NCBI GenBank assembly: GCA_028023455.1
Contig: JAQFVV010000001.1
Span: 18,719,611-18,783,610 of the forward strand
Origin: Epiperipatus broadwayi
Lineage: Eukaryota > Onychophora > Udeonychophora > Euonychophora > Peripatidae
Length of the DNA: 64,000 nt
Direction: 5' to 3'
Shown: in pieces, positions 35,501 to 47,159 of the stretch
Position numbering within the stretch: position 1 is the first letter of the stretch
Layout of the letters: each line of letters begins with the position of its first letter
Notes under the pieces: generated by a model
The model's database searches: none
The model's input: the letters and a program-made list of their open reading frames with translations, nothing else
What the model was told of the DNA's origin: nothing
Program-made: the position numbers and the translations under genes

Positions 35501-36916
35501 CGTGTTGTGTCATTATACATGAGTATGGCTTATGGAATAAGTGTATTAGAGTTTACGAGCATTAGAGAACAAATGTTATAGGTAGTAATAATATTTGAAC
35601 AATATGCAGAGTGACTTATATAGAGTTACAAGAAAATGTAATTTTTTTAAGAGGGAAAACCATATTGATTGTAAATTTATAATGTTTATAAATGATGTTT
35701 ATCCACATATATAATTTATAATACGGTAACTTTAATATTAAAATATAAAGAATAGTATTACCCATAAAATAGTTAAAATAAGTAATATAATAAACCTAAT
35801 GAGAAATAAATAAATAACTTATAAAAGATATAATAATTTAAATTAACTATAAAAGAAATCTAAAAATGTATAATTCAACTATTGTAGCGTAAAGAAAAAT
35901 GAGGATATCCCTTGTAAATAAATGTAAATAGATTTGTTTGTTTTATCTTAATTTTGATTGTTGTTAATAAAGTTCTAAAATTTGTTTATTAAAACTTGTG
36001 TCTGAGTTTTGTTTTCTCTACATCATTGCATGAATTCACAGGATATGTTTACCGTCATTAAACTAAGTATATAATTGTTTGCACAAAATATAAAATAGAG
36101 AAGTATATTTAATCTTAAATATTTATTGATGTTTTTTGTAATTGAATTATAAAATTGCATTGCGTTACTGGTCATAAATCCATTGTCATGGTAATTTGCT
36201 AAATTGTATGCTATTAGTTGCCACTTGCTTCATTTATCAGATTATCTAAACACTGCCACTTACTAATTTATTTTATTACGTAAAGATAAAAAAAAAAGGA
36301 GGATATTAGATTATTAACTAATTTATTACAGTTATAAATTTGCGATAAAAAAAAAGCTGTACTAGTTAGATTAAACAATGAAGATTGTGATTATTATTAT
36401 TGTTTTATTATTAATCTAATTTCAGAGTAGTAAATTATGACACAAAATCCCTTATCATATTTTGCTACCTTATTTTAATTTAACCTTGAATAAATTTAAG
36501 AACCTGAGATTATTTCATCTGAGCTAGATAATTACTATTATTGTTATTAGAGATAAAAGATTAATACTTTAATTGTTAAATGAGTTTTAGTGATTAGAAG
36601 TTGCAGAAGTCATAAGAATACTATGTAGTTATTATATGTAATAGTGGTATAAGGGGGGATAGTGTTCTTATGCCATTGAGGTGGTATCCGATGGGATATT
36701 ATCTCAATGTAATCTACTTTGTCACCCTTATTTCCACTTCTAGTCTCATGAATTCTGAAATAGTTATTTGAGTTAGTTTAAACAGAACCCAAGTTAATTT
36801 TTAAGAAACTTGAACTAGTAAAGCATTTAATTGAATATCTCATTAATTATTAGAGCTAGAACCCGGTTAGGCAATTTTCACTATGTTATATTTAGATTGT
36901 GGGGAAGTGGGGTACA
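32550..36916 (+). mobile_element. About 4.4-kb non-coding element, stand-alone copy
   Basis: The copy starts TGTGCCCTTTTCTATAGGTC and ends GGGGTACA at 36916, a length close to the arms at 8809-17530. The 3' part is clearly homologous: AACCTGAGATTATTT at about 36502, the CATAAGAATACTA/GTTCTTATG hairpin at 36610-36672 followed by CCATTGAGGTGGTATC, and the TAGTCTCATGAATTC block near 36740. A poly(A)-signal-like region with AATAAAG and TGTGTCTGAGTTTTG lies near 35960-36010. The conserved CCAAT/TATA spacing is not visible in this copy. ORFs 33084-33371 and 33725-33916 (minus) are not shared with the other copies and are not called genes. Confidence 0.7.
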
Positions 36917-36919
36917 CAT

Positions 36920-37605
36920 ATACACGTAAATATACATAGGGTGAGAGAGTAGATTGTGGCGTAACGTGGTGGGCTCGATGTGTACAGAGTTACAGGATAG
37001 CGAGGGCAGAATATATATTAATGTTTTTAATTTATGTCAGTGTTATTATTGTCCAAAGTATTTTTAGCTAATAAAAGTTGTCATTTTTGCTAGCATCTAA
37101 TATTATTATTTAGAAATAAATTCAAAAAATAAAATAAAATAAAATTCATTAGAGTGTTATTATAGTTGCAATGTAAATAATTTCATTCTTGAAATTTATA
37201 TTGTCTAAATTTATTTCTGTATAGTAACATTGAGCATTAGTGAAGTGATCTTTTGGCAAAAATGATTTGGATTTCAGGTAGTGAGGTTTTCCATGTTATC
37301 TGATGTATAGTTAGTCGAACTATCAAAATTCTTAATTTATAATTTATACCATAAATTTTTAATGTTTGTAAATTAACATTCATGTAGACATGTTTAAAGT
37401 TATTGAAATAAATTCCTTGAGAAAACAAAATAATTTGCAATTATTTCATTCTCACAGTTTATTATTAGTTAAATTTGTTTCTATACAATATCACTAGGTA
37501 TTAGCAAAAGCAACAATTTTTTTTATGGAAAAACAATGTGGATTTTAGCATGTAATATTTTTCATGTTATTTGATGTGCAGTCAGTTATATATATTCAAA
37601 TACAA
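36920..37605. other. AT-rich non-coding stretch
   Basis: Two loosely similar segments (37145-37300 and 37430-37580) share TGTTATCTGATG/TGTTATTTGATG, ATTTCATTCT and GGATTT blocks. This suggests an old direct duplication of about 290 bases. No gene is seen. Confidence 0.45.
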
Positions 37606-37610
37606 ATATA

Positions 37611-38050
37611 TTATATATACTTTTAATCTAGATGTAATTAGAGGGGATTAGAACCCAGACTTTCAAGCTGCCTTTAGTCATCAACTCCATCTTGTATAAC
37701 TGATACATATGATCACATACATACAAAAAAGATAAATGATCAATATATGTATTTCATGCTGAATCAGCACTCATCAGTTGGCCCAGATCCTCATCTCCCA
37801 CATTATATAATCACTGCTCAGTTTATATTAAGACAACAATTCTTCAAATGTTAATGGACAGGCTTCAATTCTTTTTCCTCTCCAACTCTTCAGCCATCCA
37901 TATCATTGAAAATCTGGTGATGGCATATTCAAAGCTTTTGTTTGTCAATTTTGTTGTCATACCCATGTTGACCATAAATTATTCTGACCCCTCATGAAAG
38001 TATGATTTCAAATCTCCTCTAATTATATCTAGATTAAAAGTATATATAAT
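37611..38050 (-). mobile_element. SINE/MITE-like family B, complete copy with about 35-bp TIRs
   Basis: Terminal inverted repeats (TATATATACTTTTAATCTAG against CTAGATTAAAAGTATATATA) enclose 440 bases. On the minus strand the interior holds, in order, TGTCAACATGGG-like sequence, the hammerhead-like block at 37697-37782, and a B-box-like GGGTTCTAATCCCC. Related copies are at 26395, 38127 (inverted) and 62880. The mixture of TIRs and tRNA-like motifs leaves its class open. Confidence 0.75.
37697..37782 (-). ncRNA. Hammerhead-ribozyme-like motif
   Basis: On the minus strand CTGATGA (in CTGATGAG at 37777-37770) is followed by a stem GTGCTG-ATT-CAGCAT, then GAAA (37755-37752). A long stem III follows, ATACATATAT...GATCA pairing with TGATC...ATATGTAT, which ends in UC (37703-37702), the expected cleavage position. 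Core, stem II and stem III therefore fit a hammerhead. A canonical stem I is not evident, because the flanking AACTGAT/ATCAGTT would instead pair with part of the core. It may be inactive or may fold differently. Confidence 0.45.
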
Positions 38051-38126
38051 AGTATTTAAATATTATATACTCAGCCTGTATTTTTCCCATTACTCTTCTG
38101 TATATTTAAATGGGTTTAATGTTCTC

Positions 38127-38313
38127 CATGTGAGAAGTCAGAATGACTTATAGTCAACATGGGTTTGACAACAAAATTGGCAGACAAAGGTTTTAAAAAT
38201 TCCATCACTAGATTTTCAATGATATGGATAGCTGAAGAGTTGGAGAGTGAAAAGAATTGAAGCCTGTCCATTAAAGTTTAAAGAATTTTTCTCTTAATGT
38301 AAACCAAGCAATG

Positions 38314-38363
<50 letters not shown>

Positions 38364-38517
38364 GGGGGGGATCTTGGCTTAAGATGAGTGATGGTTCAAC
38401 ATTAAATATGTAAACTGAAGATCATTTATCTTTTTCATATGTATGTGGTCATGGGTATTGGGTGTATAAGATGGAGTTGATGACTAAAAAAACACTTGCA
38501 ACTCTGGGTTCAAATTC

Positions 38518-38520
<3 letters not shown>
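38127..38520 (+). mobile_element. SINE/MITE-like family B, inverted partner copy
   Basis: It is homologous to 37645-38000 in reverse orientation: GTCAACATGGG at 38153, GATATGGATAGCTGAAGAGTT, GAAGCCTGTCCATTAAAG, then AGATCATTTATCTTTTTCAT and GGGTTCAAATTCCCC. A (TA)n expansion at 38316-38363 interrupts it. Together with the neighbour it makes a large imperfect palindrome around 38080. The hammerhead core is decayed here (AAGATGAGTGATGGTTC). Confidence 0.75.
38316..38363. repeat. (TA)n microsatellite with G-run
   Basis: TA dinucleotides, ending TATATGGGGGGG. Confidence 0.95.
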
Positions 38521-38612
<92 letters not shown>

Positions 38613-38622
38613 ATATATATAT
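38519..38622. repeat. (CT)n-(AT)n compound microsatellite
   Basis: CT units (38519-38550) switch to AT units (38551-38622, one interruption). They follow the B box of the SINE-like copy directly, where such elements often carry simple-repeat tails. Confidence 0.96.
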
Positions 38623-38629
38623 TAAAAAC

Positions 38630-41180
38630 CAATCAATATTAGACAATCCTAATATCAATAACAATCAAGAATTTCAAAGAATAGAGTGATACCATCATTT
38701 ATCTGTAATAGTCTTAAAGTTAAATATTTATTGCAGAGAGTTCACATTCTGCATTATAAATCAATAAATGCATGCTTAATTTTTTGGTTATCAATTTCAT
38801 AATTTGTATGGTTTGTTTACTTCAGAAATAAAGTAGTTTTGCCACTTTAGCTCACTCTTCTACCTGTATTATTGTAGCTATTTTTAAAATGTTTAAACTT
38901 TTGTCTCACAATTATTTATTTATTAATTTAAAAAAAAATCTGAAGATGTTAGTATTTTCCAGGAAATTCAGTAAAAGTCAAAATTATTTAACCTATTCTT
39001 AATGAAACACAATACAGTCTCCAAAACATTGATGGGGTTAGTTCTTTATAGTCTAATTTTTCCAGAATTTGTAAGATTACTTCAAGAAAAATTTTGGAAT
39101 AAAAAAATTATTTACTAAATATTTCTGATTATTTTTACACAATAAATGTTTAATAACTATCTAAAACAAAAAATACACTTTAAAATATTAGTATATATTT
39201 TATTTTTAGAATTAAAAATAAAATTGACTATATTGCTAACAAAGAAAATTATGGCATAAAATGTCCATATTTGTCTAAACTGATTGTATAACACAATTAC
39301 TGTCAAAATTGACATTATATTAGAATCTTTTTAAGATATTCTACAAATTACAAACCAATTTTAAGATTTTAAAACAGAATTTGATTCATTTATAAAATAA
39401 TATTTCTTTATTTGTGTTTTGATTATTTCCTTCCAATCATTTAAGAACATTTTCCACATTCTTTATTCTTATTACAAGTCATTTTTTCAATATTTACAAC
39501 ATTCAAGTATAATTTATAGCATGTTTTTCATTTAAAAAATTAAATTAAAAAAAGAATCCAGTTTATTAAGGTTTGATATCAACTGAAGCATTTTATGCAG
39601 ACAAGAAAGATTGAGCATGGATTTAAAAGTGTTAAATAACATCGGGACTAAAGAAATAGGTAGTATAATTCTATATTTTTGTTTATTCCATGGATGATTA
39701 TTAGTTTATACATAATTCATCAGAAGTTACAATTACTTTCATGTCAATTTTATTAATGTTAATTGTACTTATGTCACTTATAGAAATTTTTACAATCTTT
39801 TAAGTAGCAACAGTTGATTAAAAAATAAACCAATCTCTGCTGGATGTATGTTACATTCAATAACCTAGCAGTAGAATCAGTCTTTGAAATTAGGTAAGAA
39901 CTCATTAAATGTAGTATTACAATTTTTATTATATTCATTTGCAACATTCAATTTGATATTAAAATTTAAGTGTCAATTTAGTTAAATTTAATTAAAACCT
40001 TCTTTGTATCAATTTGATAATAATAGACAAGACATAGTTTTCAAATAAATTCATTTTTTAAATTGCAGTTGCTTTCAAATAAATATTTAAATATGTAATT
40101 AAGTAGCAAATCAATTTTTATAGAGGATATAAATAAAATTAACATTAATATTATTAAAGATTTGTGTGATATTTAATTAATTGTTTACATATTTAAATGA
40201 TTTTAAGAAAGCAAGAAGACTTTAATTAAATTACCAGTAAATGCATATTTAAACTTTATTATCAAATTCAGTGTTACCCCTGAAATTAAATAATATTTGT
40301 TGTTACTATGTTTAATGGGGTTTTATCTAATATCAAAGGCTGATGATGATGTCAGGTTATTTGTAAAAACATATGTACAGCAAGAAATTCATTTTTTTCT
40401 CATTAAAAGTTGTATTTAAAGCATTTTGAAAATTTCTGTTGATGTCTTATGTAAAATTAATGTAAACATTATTACATGTTTAGTATATATTTAAATTCAG
40501 ATATATAAAAATTGTAATTACTTATAAGTTTTTATAATTATTATTATGAATATTTACTTAATAGTTTTATTTATTATAATTTATTCATTAGTCCACAAGG
40601 AATGTTAGAAAAATGACAACTTTTTATAAATCCACAAGTAACAAATTTGCTTTTAAATATCATCATCACCTATTAAAAATTAAAAAAAATGCATAAAATA
40701 CATTTGTTTTACTTTATAAATAAAAACTGATTAATATTTGATTTTGTTTATTTTATAAATTTATATATATTAAATAAATTAAAGTAATCCTTTTTCAAAA
40801 CAAATTTTTACTTTTAATAAAATATTTAACAAATTGATATTTAATTTAAAATCTAATCTCAGCTAAAGATTTTTTTTTTACATTGCAGCAGTTGTATTAT
40901 TTTGTTAAATTATACTTAAGGGCATATTGTCGTAAAAATTTAAATTTGTAGATTTAAAAGAAAACGAAAGACGCTGAGTTAAATCTATTAACAAACTCAT
41001 TATTTTAACTATTTTTTATTAAATATTGTCAGTATTTTTTTTTCTCTTGATTCTATTAATAGTAATTCTTCAATAAATTAATTGCTAAAGAATCGTAATA
41101 AGTATAGTATTAGAAGCATTAACAAGAATATTTTTGTTCTATATGACTTTAATTAGGTCCGTTCCTTAAATTTATTTCTA
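38630..41180. other. AT-rich non-coding stretch
   Basis: No gene, RNA or element is recognised in about 2.5 kb. Confidence 0.6.
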
Positions 41181-41191
41181 TTACACTAGAC

Positions 41192-42434
41192 CAGAGATCG
41201 GCCCTTTTAATGGTGTCATGCCGAATCTGTGTTACAAAGTTATTCCGCGTGTTGACAAGATTCTACCCATCTTACAGTATAGAAATTGGTCCGGTTATTA
41301 TGGGCTTCAAAGTTATATATTGTATACTTTTGAAACTCATTATAACCGAATCTTATATTGTTGGTCATTATATATTTTAAAATACATAGAATCATAGATG
41401 AAAAGTATGTTTTGTTAAATTATATTACATTTGAAAGACATACACCAAACTTCATTTGGCATGAAGAAAATGTATCCGGTTGGTGCTTAAAAAGTGCGTA
41501 TTGTTTACTAAATTATAATTAATATATTGTAATTCAGAATAGGAAAAACGCTTTTAATTTGCATTGGTGGCCGAGAGGTCAGCGCGACTGCCTTGCACTA
41601 GCAGGCAGTTGCCCGAGTTGCGGGTTCGCGTCCCGGCCGATGCTATGACACTTAAAAAAAAATTTTTTTTTTTTCAATAGTTTGATTTTAAAAGGTGATT
41701 AATGAATAAAATAAAACAAGTATTTTTCTAGCATTGATCAGAAATGTTTCAAAGAAACTCACTTTTTGATACATAAAATCAATTCGAAATTGGAAGTTTT
41801 TTATATATTCTTTTTTCTTTAAAACTATGATCATTTGGAATTTTTCTCTATGATAAATTTGTTTTAATTACACCATAGACATTTAAAAGGAAAAAACCCA
41901 GTGATTTTTAACTTCTTTGATATCAAACAATACTATCAAATCTCATGCATTTGCAGACTAACCCGACTATCACTAATTATAAACTTTTTCTTTCAAGTAA
42001 ACATGTCAAAACTTAAAATATATTATTATATAATTATAAATAGAAGTTTTTCAAATGAATTAATCAATATAATATTTTGCCTGAATATAAATTTGCTCTA
42101 AGCATGCAGTAGAGTACAAAAGTATCAAAGGTCAATTGACCGTCAAAAAAAAAAAAATCCAGGCAAAATTATCCCTCCCTGGGAACAAAAAATATGTCCA
42201 TCCCTCTTAGCTCTTATATTTATTAAAAATAGAAAACATCGAGTGAACGTTTATTACACAAAATAATTAATAAATTAACTGAATTATGGTTTCCATTTAC
42301 AGGTGAAACGTATGTGCAAAACCTTGCATTGTAATTAAAATATAAGTTTTTACTATTTCAATTCAATCACGGTGTCATTGATAATCGTTCTGCATGCCAA
42401 GCTTGGCATGCGTGCTCTAGGTTTCCGACCCCTG
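41192..42434. mobile_element. Non-autonomous hAT-type transposon, 1.24 kb
   Basis: The left end reads CAGAGATCGGCCC and the right end, inverted, CAGGGGTCGGAAACC; both resemble the CAGNGGTCGG terminus common in hAT elements. The 8-base flanks CACTAGAC (41184-41191) and CACTAGAT (42435-42442) differ at one position, as expected for an old hAT target duplication. A palindrome GCATGCCAAGCTTGGCATGC sits about 30-50 bases from the right end, and TCATGCCGAAT near the left. There is no transposase; the ORF at 41901-42101 is unrecognised. A tRNA-derived SINE is nested inside. Confidence 0.88.
41561..41660 (+). mobile_element. tRNA-derived SINE (Leu/Ser type), copy 3, nested in hAT element
   Basis: Acceptor halves GCATTGG and CCGATGC pair fully (one G-U). 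The A box is TGGCCGAGAGG, the B box is GGGTTCGCGTCCC, and a TTGCACT anticodon-like loop lies between them, followed by TATGACACTT and A/T runs. This is the best-folding of the three copies. A tRNA gene call is refused because the anticodon stem and T-stem contain mismatches and it belongs to the same family as the two copies with target duplications. Confidence 0.8.
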
Positions 42435-42449
42435 CACTAGATTATTAAC

Positions 42450-43385
42450 TTAAGGATATCAATAGGGCAGATTAAACCGAATACACTTATTTCGATTCGT
42501 TCTACTGTAACGTAATGTTTCATAAAAAATGTTTAGTCTTTGTAAATGGTTTATATTTATAAAAATGTAAAGATAAAAAATACAAAGTTTTATTTCCCAA
42601 AAAAAATTGTCTTTATTACTAAAAACAGTCTTTATAATATGAATGGAAAAATGGGTGCTTAGATGAACGTAACAATTGATTTAAACAGATATTTTTAATA
42701 TAGTAACAGTAAAATTTAAGATACATTGAACTTTGAGATAGTTTAAAGTAATTATTTATATAATTAAGTCATGGTTTCCGGAAATATATTATAAATGAGC
42801 CATACTTTTCTTTCTCCCTTTACTTTGAGTCTAACTATTCCTGCCTTTAAAAAAAATAATCATATTATTGAACTGTCAGCAGCGAACTTAATAACATGCG
42901 GTACCACACTCACGGTTAAGATTTCGGTTCAGAAATATCGGTCTGATTTTTTTCAGTAAAGGCATTTATCGTAATATATACATATGGAAATATTCAATTT
43001 AATTCAATATTTATTAAGTGCACTTCATTCTGTTTTAACAGAAATACACTAGTTAAAATCAAAATATTACAAAATTATATTGTAAATAGAAACAAATTAT
43101 ATATATCATTTTATACATATCATAATGCATTATTTTCAATTACATTACAATTCTTTTTAATGTTAGTAATAAACAATTACACAAAATATCTATATTAATA
43201 AATTTTTTATTGCATATTTTTTGCATCCTATTCACGGATAATTTGTTTATTAAAAATAAATTACTTCTTTTTAAATATTAAAACGATGTGTTTCTTTGAA
43301 CAAGTGCGCTGGTATTTTTAACTCTATTTTAGATATACAACTACTATATCAATTTTTCCATCAACTAATTTTTTTTAGCAGTACC
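42450..43385. other. AT-rich stretch upstream of LINE 3' end
   Basis: No gene. The part from about 42960 may include the 3' untranslated region of the minus-strand LINE, but its end is not defined. Confidence 0.5.
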
Positions 43386-43391
43386 GCGTCT

Positions 43392-45730
43392 TTAAGCATT
43401 CTTCTGAAATTGAACACTGATACATTTATTTCTTTTTCTCTTTTTTAATCTAATAAATATTTTCTCCATATTATCAACTCTCGATTTAATATAAACTAAA
43501 TCCAGAATCCATATAATAAAACCATATTCTAACAAGGAAACAATTAGATAACAGAATAACATACATTTAATATAAGGGGAAAGATCTATTCCATATCTCA
43601 AGATACATTCTATTCATTTATAAGCTTTATTCGTAATATTCTTTATATGTGCACTAAATGTGAATTGCTTACAAAACAGGATCCCTAAATCAGCTCTTTA
43701 TAAGCAATATAATTTTCTTCAATCTTATAATGATATACAGATCTATTAGATTTATTAGTCTAACTAACAATACTTGTTTTGCTTACTTTTGTCTTTATGG
43801 TGTTAAATTTACATAATTCATTAAAATATTCAATATCACTTTGGAGCTCAATATGAGACTCATAAATATTAATTCTTTTAAATAATTTACAATCATTAGC
43901 ATAAGTAAGTACCATGCTTTGTTTAATACTTTGATCAATATCACATAAGATATTAAAAAGTAATGGACCAATACTCCACCTTAGAGTACCCCAGTCACAT
44001 TCTTAAAAAAGCTAGACCTATATTTATACATACAAAAGAAACTATTAATCAGATAATTTTTAAATCATGCAACTGAATGAGGACTAAATCATAGCATTTC
44101 AAATTTATAAATTAACTTATCATGTGACACTCTATAAAAAGCCTGTGACATTTCAAAATAGCCAACATCAAGTTGTGTCTGATTAGATAATGCATGAGCA
44201 ATATGATCAGATATCATCATTAAATTAGTATCAACAGATTTACCTGATAGAAACCCACTCTGAAAATCAGGCAATATTTTGACACATCTGATATAATATT
44301 ATTATACATACATCTTTCATAAATTCTAGCAAAAAGTGACAGAATATAAATGGGCCTATAGTTACCAGGATTATAATTATTTTCTTTTTTGCATATAGGT
44401 ACAATCTTAGTTATTTTTTAAATGTCAATAATAATATGTTAATTACTAGATAAATTGATGATGTACTATAGAGGAGCTGTCAAACAGATAAAACAATCCT
44501 AATAATAAATTAGAAATCTCATCACAACCCATAGAAGATTTTGACTTAAATCTGTAAATTGCATTAATTACTTCAGTAATATATATTTTATTAATAACTA
44601 TATTCTAACAACTTACATTATCAAACTTAGCATTGAACAAATCATTATGAAATAAATTTGAATCAATATTTAAAAAATGATGACTTAAATTATTCTTCAA
44701 ATTTTATTACCTGTAATTCTCATATTTATAATATAATTTCAAAATGTATGTGGATTCTCTTTAAAACTACTTGCAACCTTATTTAAATTATGATCATAAT
44801 CTCTCTTCATATGAGACACTATAGATTATGATATTTATGTTTTCTGTTCAAACATCTATATAATTCTTTTGAGAATCATTTAGGATATTTATTATGGTTA
44901 CCCTATTAGCACCTAACTGGAATATATTGTTCCACATAATTTTGTAGAATACCAATAAATTTATTACTAGCCATGTCTGGATCAGCTTCTGTGTAAATTA
45001 CATTCCAGTCAAAATCTTTCAAGGGTTTATATAAATCACAATAATCACCATGTTCATAATTTCTAAAATTACTTTTAATAAGCATTACAAATTAATAAAT
45101 GTCACATATTATAATATTTAATCATAGATTATATTGATCAGGAAATCAGCAGGATAACATTTCAAATTATCTTCATTACTAAAATCAAGATGTAATATTT
45201 TTCTCTTGAAAATGATACTGTTTTTATGCTGTGTTAATTTAATTAAATCAGCAAAGTTTTAATTCTATAAAAGTTAGCCTCATTACCCCCATTTTTTATG
45301 TTACATAAAAATTAATCAAGTGTATTAAAATCGAAAGTTAAAACAATGCCATGATTGTACTTTATTAGAAACTGTTAAGCCTATTTCAAATATTTATCTA
45401 ATTCATAATATAACAAAGTAGGTCATAAATATATTGTATCTATTAAAATCTTTTTATCTTTTAATGTTATTTGAATCCAGAATAATTCTATAATATGTTC
45501 ATTAATTAAAATTTCCACATGCTTTATACATTTTTGATATCAATCATGGTACCTTCACTTTTTATTTCAGTTGCATACTTTCTATTATACCTATTTATAT
45601 CATCAATTGTCTAATTCAAACAGATCTCTGTTAAAATAATATCATAAACATATAATAGTAATTTATTTTTAAAACCTACTGTTTTGGTTCTAAGTCCATG
45701 TGTATTCTGATAACAGCAATTCATTTCCAT
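43392..45730 (-). pseudogene. LINE ORF2: apurinic-type endonuclease and reverse transcriptase, broken
   Basis: At about 45725-45600 CCYQNTHGLRTKTVGFKN, then YDIILTEICLN, form the start of an APE-like endonuclease (N of QN, E of TE). At about 45030-44920 DWNVIYTEADPDMASNKFIG belongs to the linker. The RT block at 44274-44089 has QSGFLSGKSVDTNLM and VGYFEMSQAFYRVSHDKLIYK (motif A, with FEMSQAF in place of the usual YxDFSKAFD). At 43990-43860 GGVL-PLLFNILCDIDQS and YANDCKLF form motifs B/C; the catalytic YADD has become YAND and a stop interrupts the GVPQG loop. The end at 43601-43392 has LSPYIKCMLFCYLIVSLLEYG. All together this is a dead ORF2. Confidence 0.85.
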
Positions 45731-45789
45731 TAACAGTATCACTCTTCATAACAGCTCATTTATTTTATAATCTTTATTTGACTTTCTAA

Positions 45790-46620
45790 AAAAAGGCAAT
45801 ATAACAGCATTTTCTGGCAATAAATTCACATCATTCATTTTATTAATAGAAGTTTCAAAAACAGAGATATAAAATGATGCACATGTTGGACTATTAGTTA
45901 AAATTCTATGACAGACCAGCAAAATGTTTAATTCACTTTCTAAGTAGTTTTTAATTTTCTCTGCTGAAGTTGTTGAGGAAAATCTAGTTATAAAATATTA
46001 GTTTTTAATGTGTTATTAGAATTAATACCAATCACCAGCTTTTGTTTTTATTTTAGCATAGTTTTTTTAGAAGATACAGCAATAAAATCTTCATAATTCA
46101 AATTTTCAGAATTAATCAATTCTTCATTTGTACTTTTTGCAGCACTTGTATTGTTTTCAGAGATAAGAATAGGAGTATATTTAACTTTTTTTGTTCTTTA
46201 TTAACAGATTTTTTTCTTTATTTTTAATTAAAGCATCCTTATAAGAAGGTTGAACAGGTTTTTTTTTTTAATTTATTATGTTTCTTACCTTGATTGTCGG
46301 CTGCTTTTTAGACTACTTCAAATTTTTATAGATAAAATACAATCATTAATTTCCAATGAAACATGATCATAATTGGATGTGAAAACAATATTCTTAGTTT
46401 TTGTTTCAGCAAATTGTTGCAAAATAAATGATCTCAGAAAATTATTTTCTTTTTTAATTTGTAATAAAGAGTTATTAATGTCATTTAATTTAGCTAATAT
46501 TTCTATTAAAATAATTTTTCTATTACAACAGCTTATATCAGAATGTATATAATCCTTTATAATTAAATTTCCATTTTCTGATTTTTCTAAATTTGTTTTG
46601 TATTATTTGTAATTATAGAA
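45790..46620 (-). pseudogene. LINE ORF1 (gag-like) remnant
   Basis: Upstream, a run like ILIEILAKLNDINNSLLQIK followed by ENNFLRSFILQQFAETKTK has coiled-coil character and follows a pair of cysteines. Downstream, STTSAEKIKNYLESELNIL is followed by a block with NSPTCASFYISVFE, then LLPENAVILPFF. This matches the layout of the C-terminal domain of Jockey ORF1 proteins (a TT...V..YL start and a WP.G..IRRF-type end). ORF1 proteins bind the element RNA. Several stops break the frame. The nucleic-acid-binding zinc knuckles I would expect are not clearly visible. Confidence 0.6.
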
Positions 46621-46649
46621 CTCCCCTGAGATAAATAAAATAATTACTT

Positions 46650-47020
46650 AATGACTTAGAAAGTTGTTTTGAATCAATAGACAAATTTGTTAAATCTTGT
46701 TGTTAATGGGATTTTCAATGTATTTTTAAGCATAGTTTAGCTATGATATATCTATGTAAATAATCAATTAAAAATTGGTTGTGCAAACTGAAATCATGAT
46801 ATTTCCTTGATTGAACTCTATAAATCAGAAATCAATCTGCTTTCAAATCTCTAATTTTAGATAATGGAGATTTAATTTTTGTTTATAAGGAATTAGACAA
46901 ACATTTTTTATTATTAAATAATATGATTTAACTTCATAAGGACAGTCTTTAATTTGTTACTTGCTTGGTTACTTCATAAGTGAAGTCTATATTGACAAAT
47001 GCATGAAAATATTATTAAAA
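46650..47020. other. AT-rich non-coding stretch
   Basis: May hold the 5' end of the LINE, but nothing can be read. Confidence 0.45.
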
Positions 47021-47025
47021 CTTTA

Positions 47026-47108
47026 ATATTTAGATCTATCAATGTATATATATATATATAAATATATATATATATACATTGATAGATCTAAATATAGTGA
47101 ATTACTAG

Positions 47109-47142
<34 letters not shown>

Positions 47143-47154
47143 CAGTAATTCACT
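47026..47154. repeat. Two adjacent TA-rich hairpins
   Basis: The first, ATATTTAGATCTATCAATGT followed by (AT)n and its complement, spans 47026-47095. The second, AGTGAATTACTAGATTA with (TA)n and TAATCAGTAATTCACT, spans 47096-47154 and starts directly where the first ends. Both consist of unique arms around an (AT)n centre. Confidence 0.9.
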
Positions 47155-47159
47155 AAGAT

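Larger units (their letters stand above)
43392..46640 (-). mobile_element. Decayed Jockey-like non-LTR retrotransposon
   Basis: On the minus strand, going downstream, there is a coiled-coil ORF1 region, the ORF1 C-terminal domain, an endonuclease, a linker and a reverse transcriptase, in the order of a two-ORF LINE. Many stops and frameshifts separate the blocks. The endonuclease sequence QNTHGLRTKT and the RT block SGFLSGKSVDTNLM are characteristic of arthropod-style Jockey elements. Both ends are indistinct. Confidence 0.85.

Noticed and set aside
41561-41644. Possible functional tRNA gene
   Set aside because: Mismatches in the anticodon and T stems, plus two further copies with A-tails and target duplications, show it to be a SINE family.
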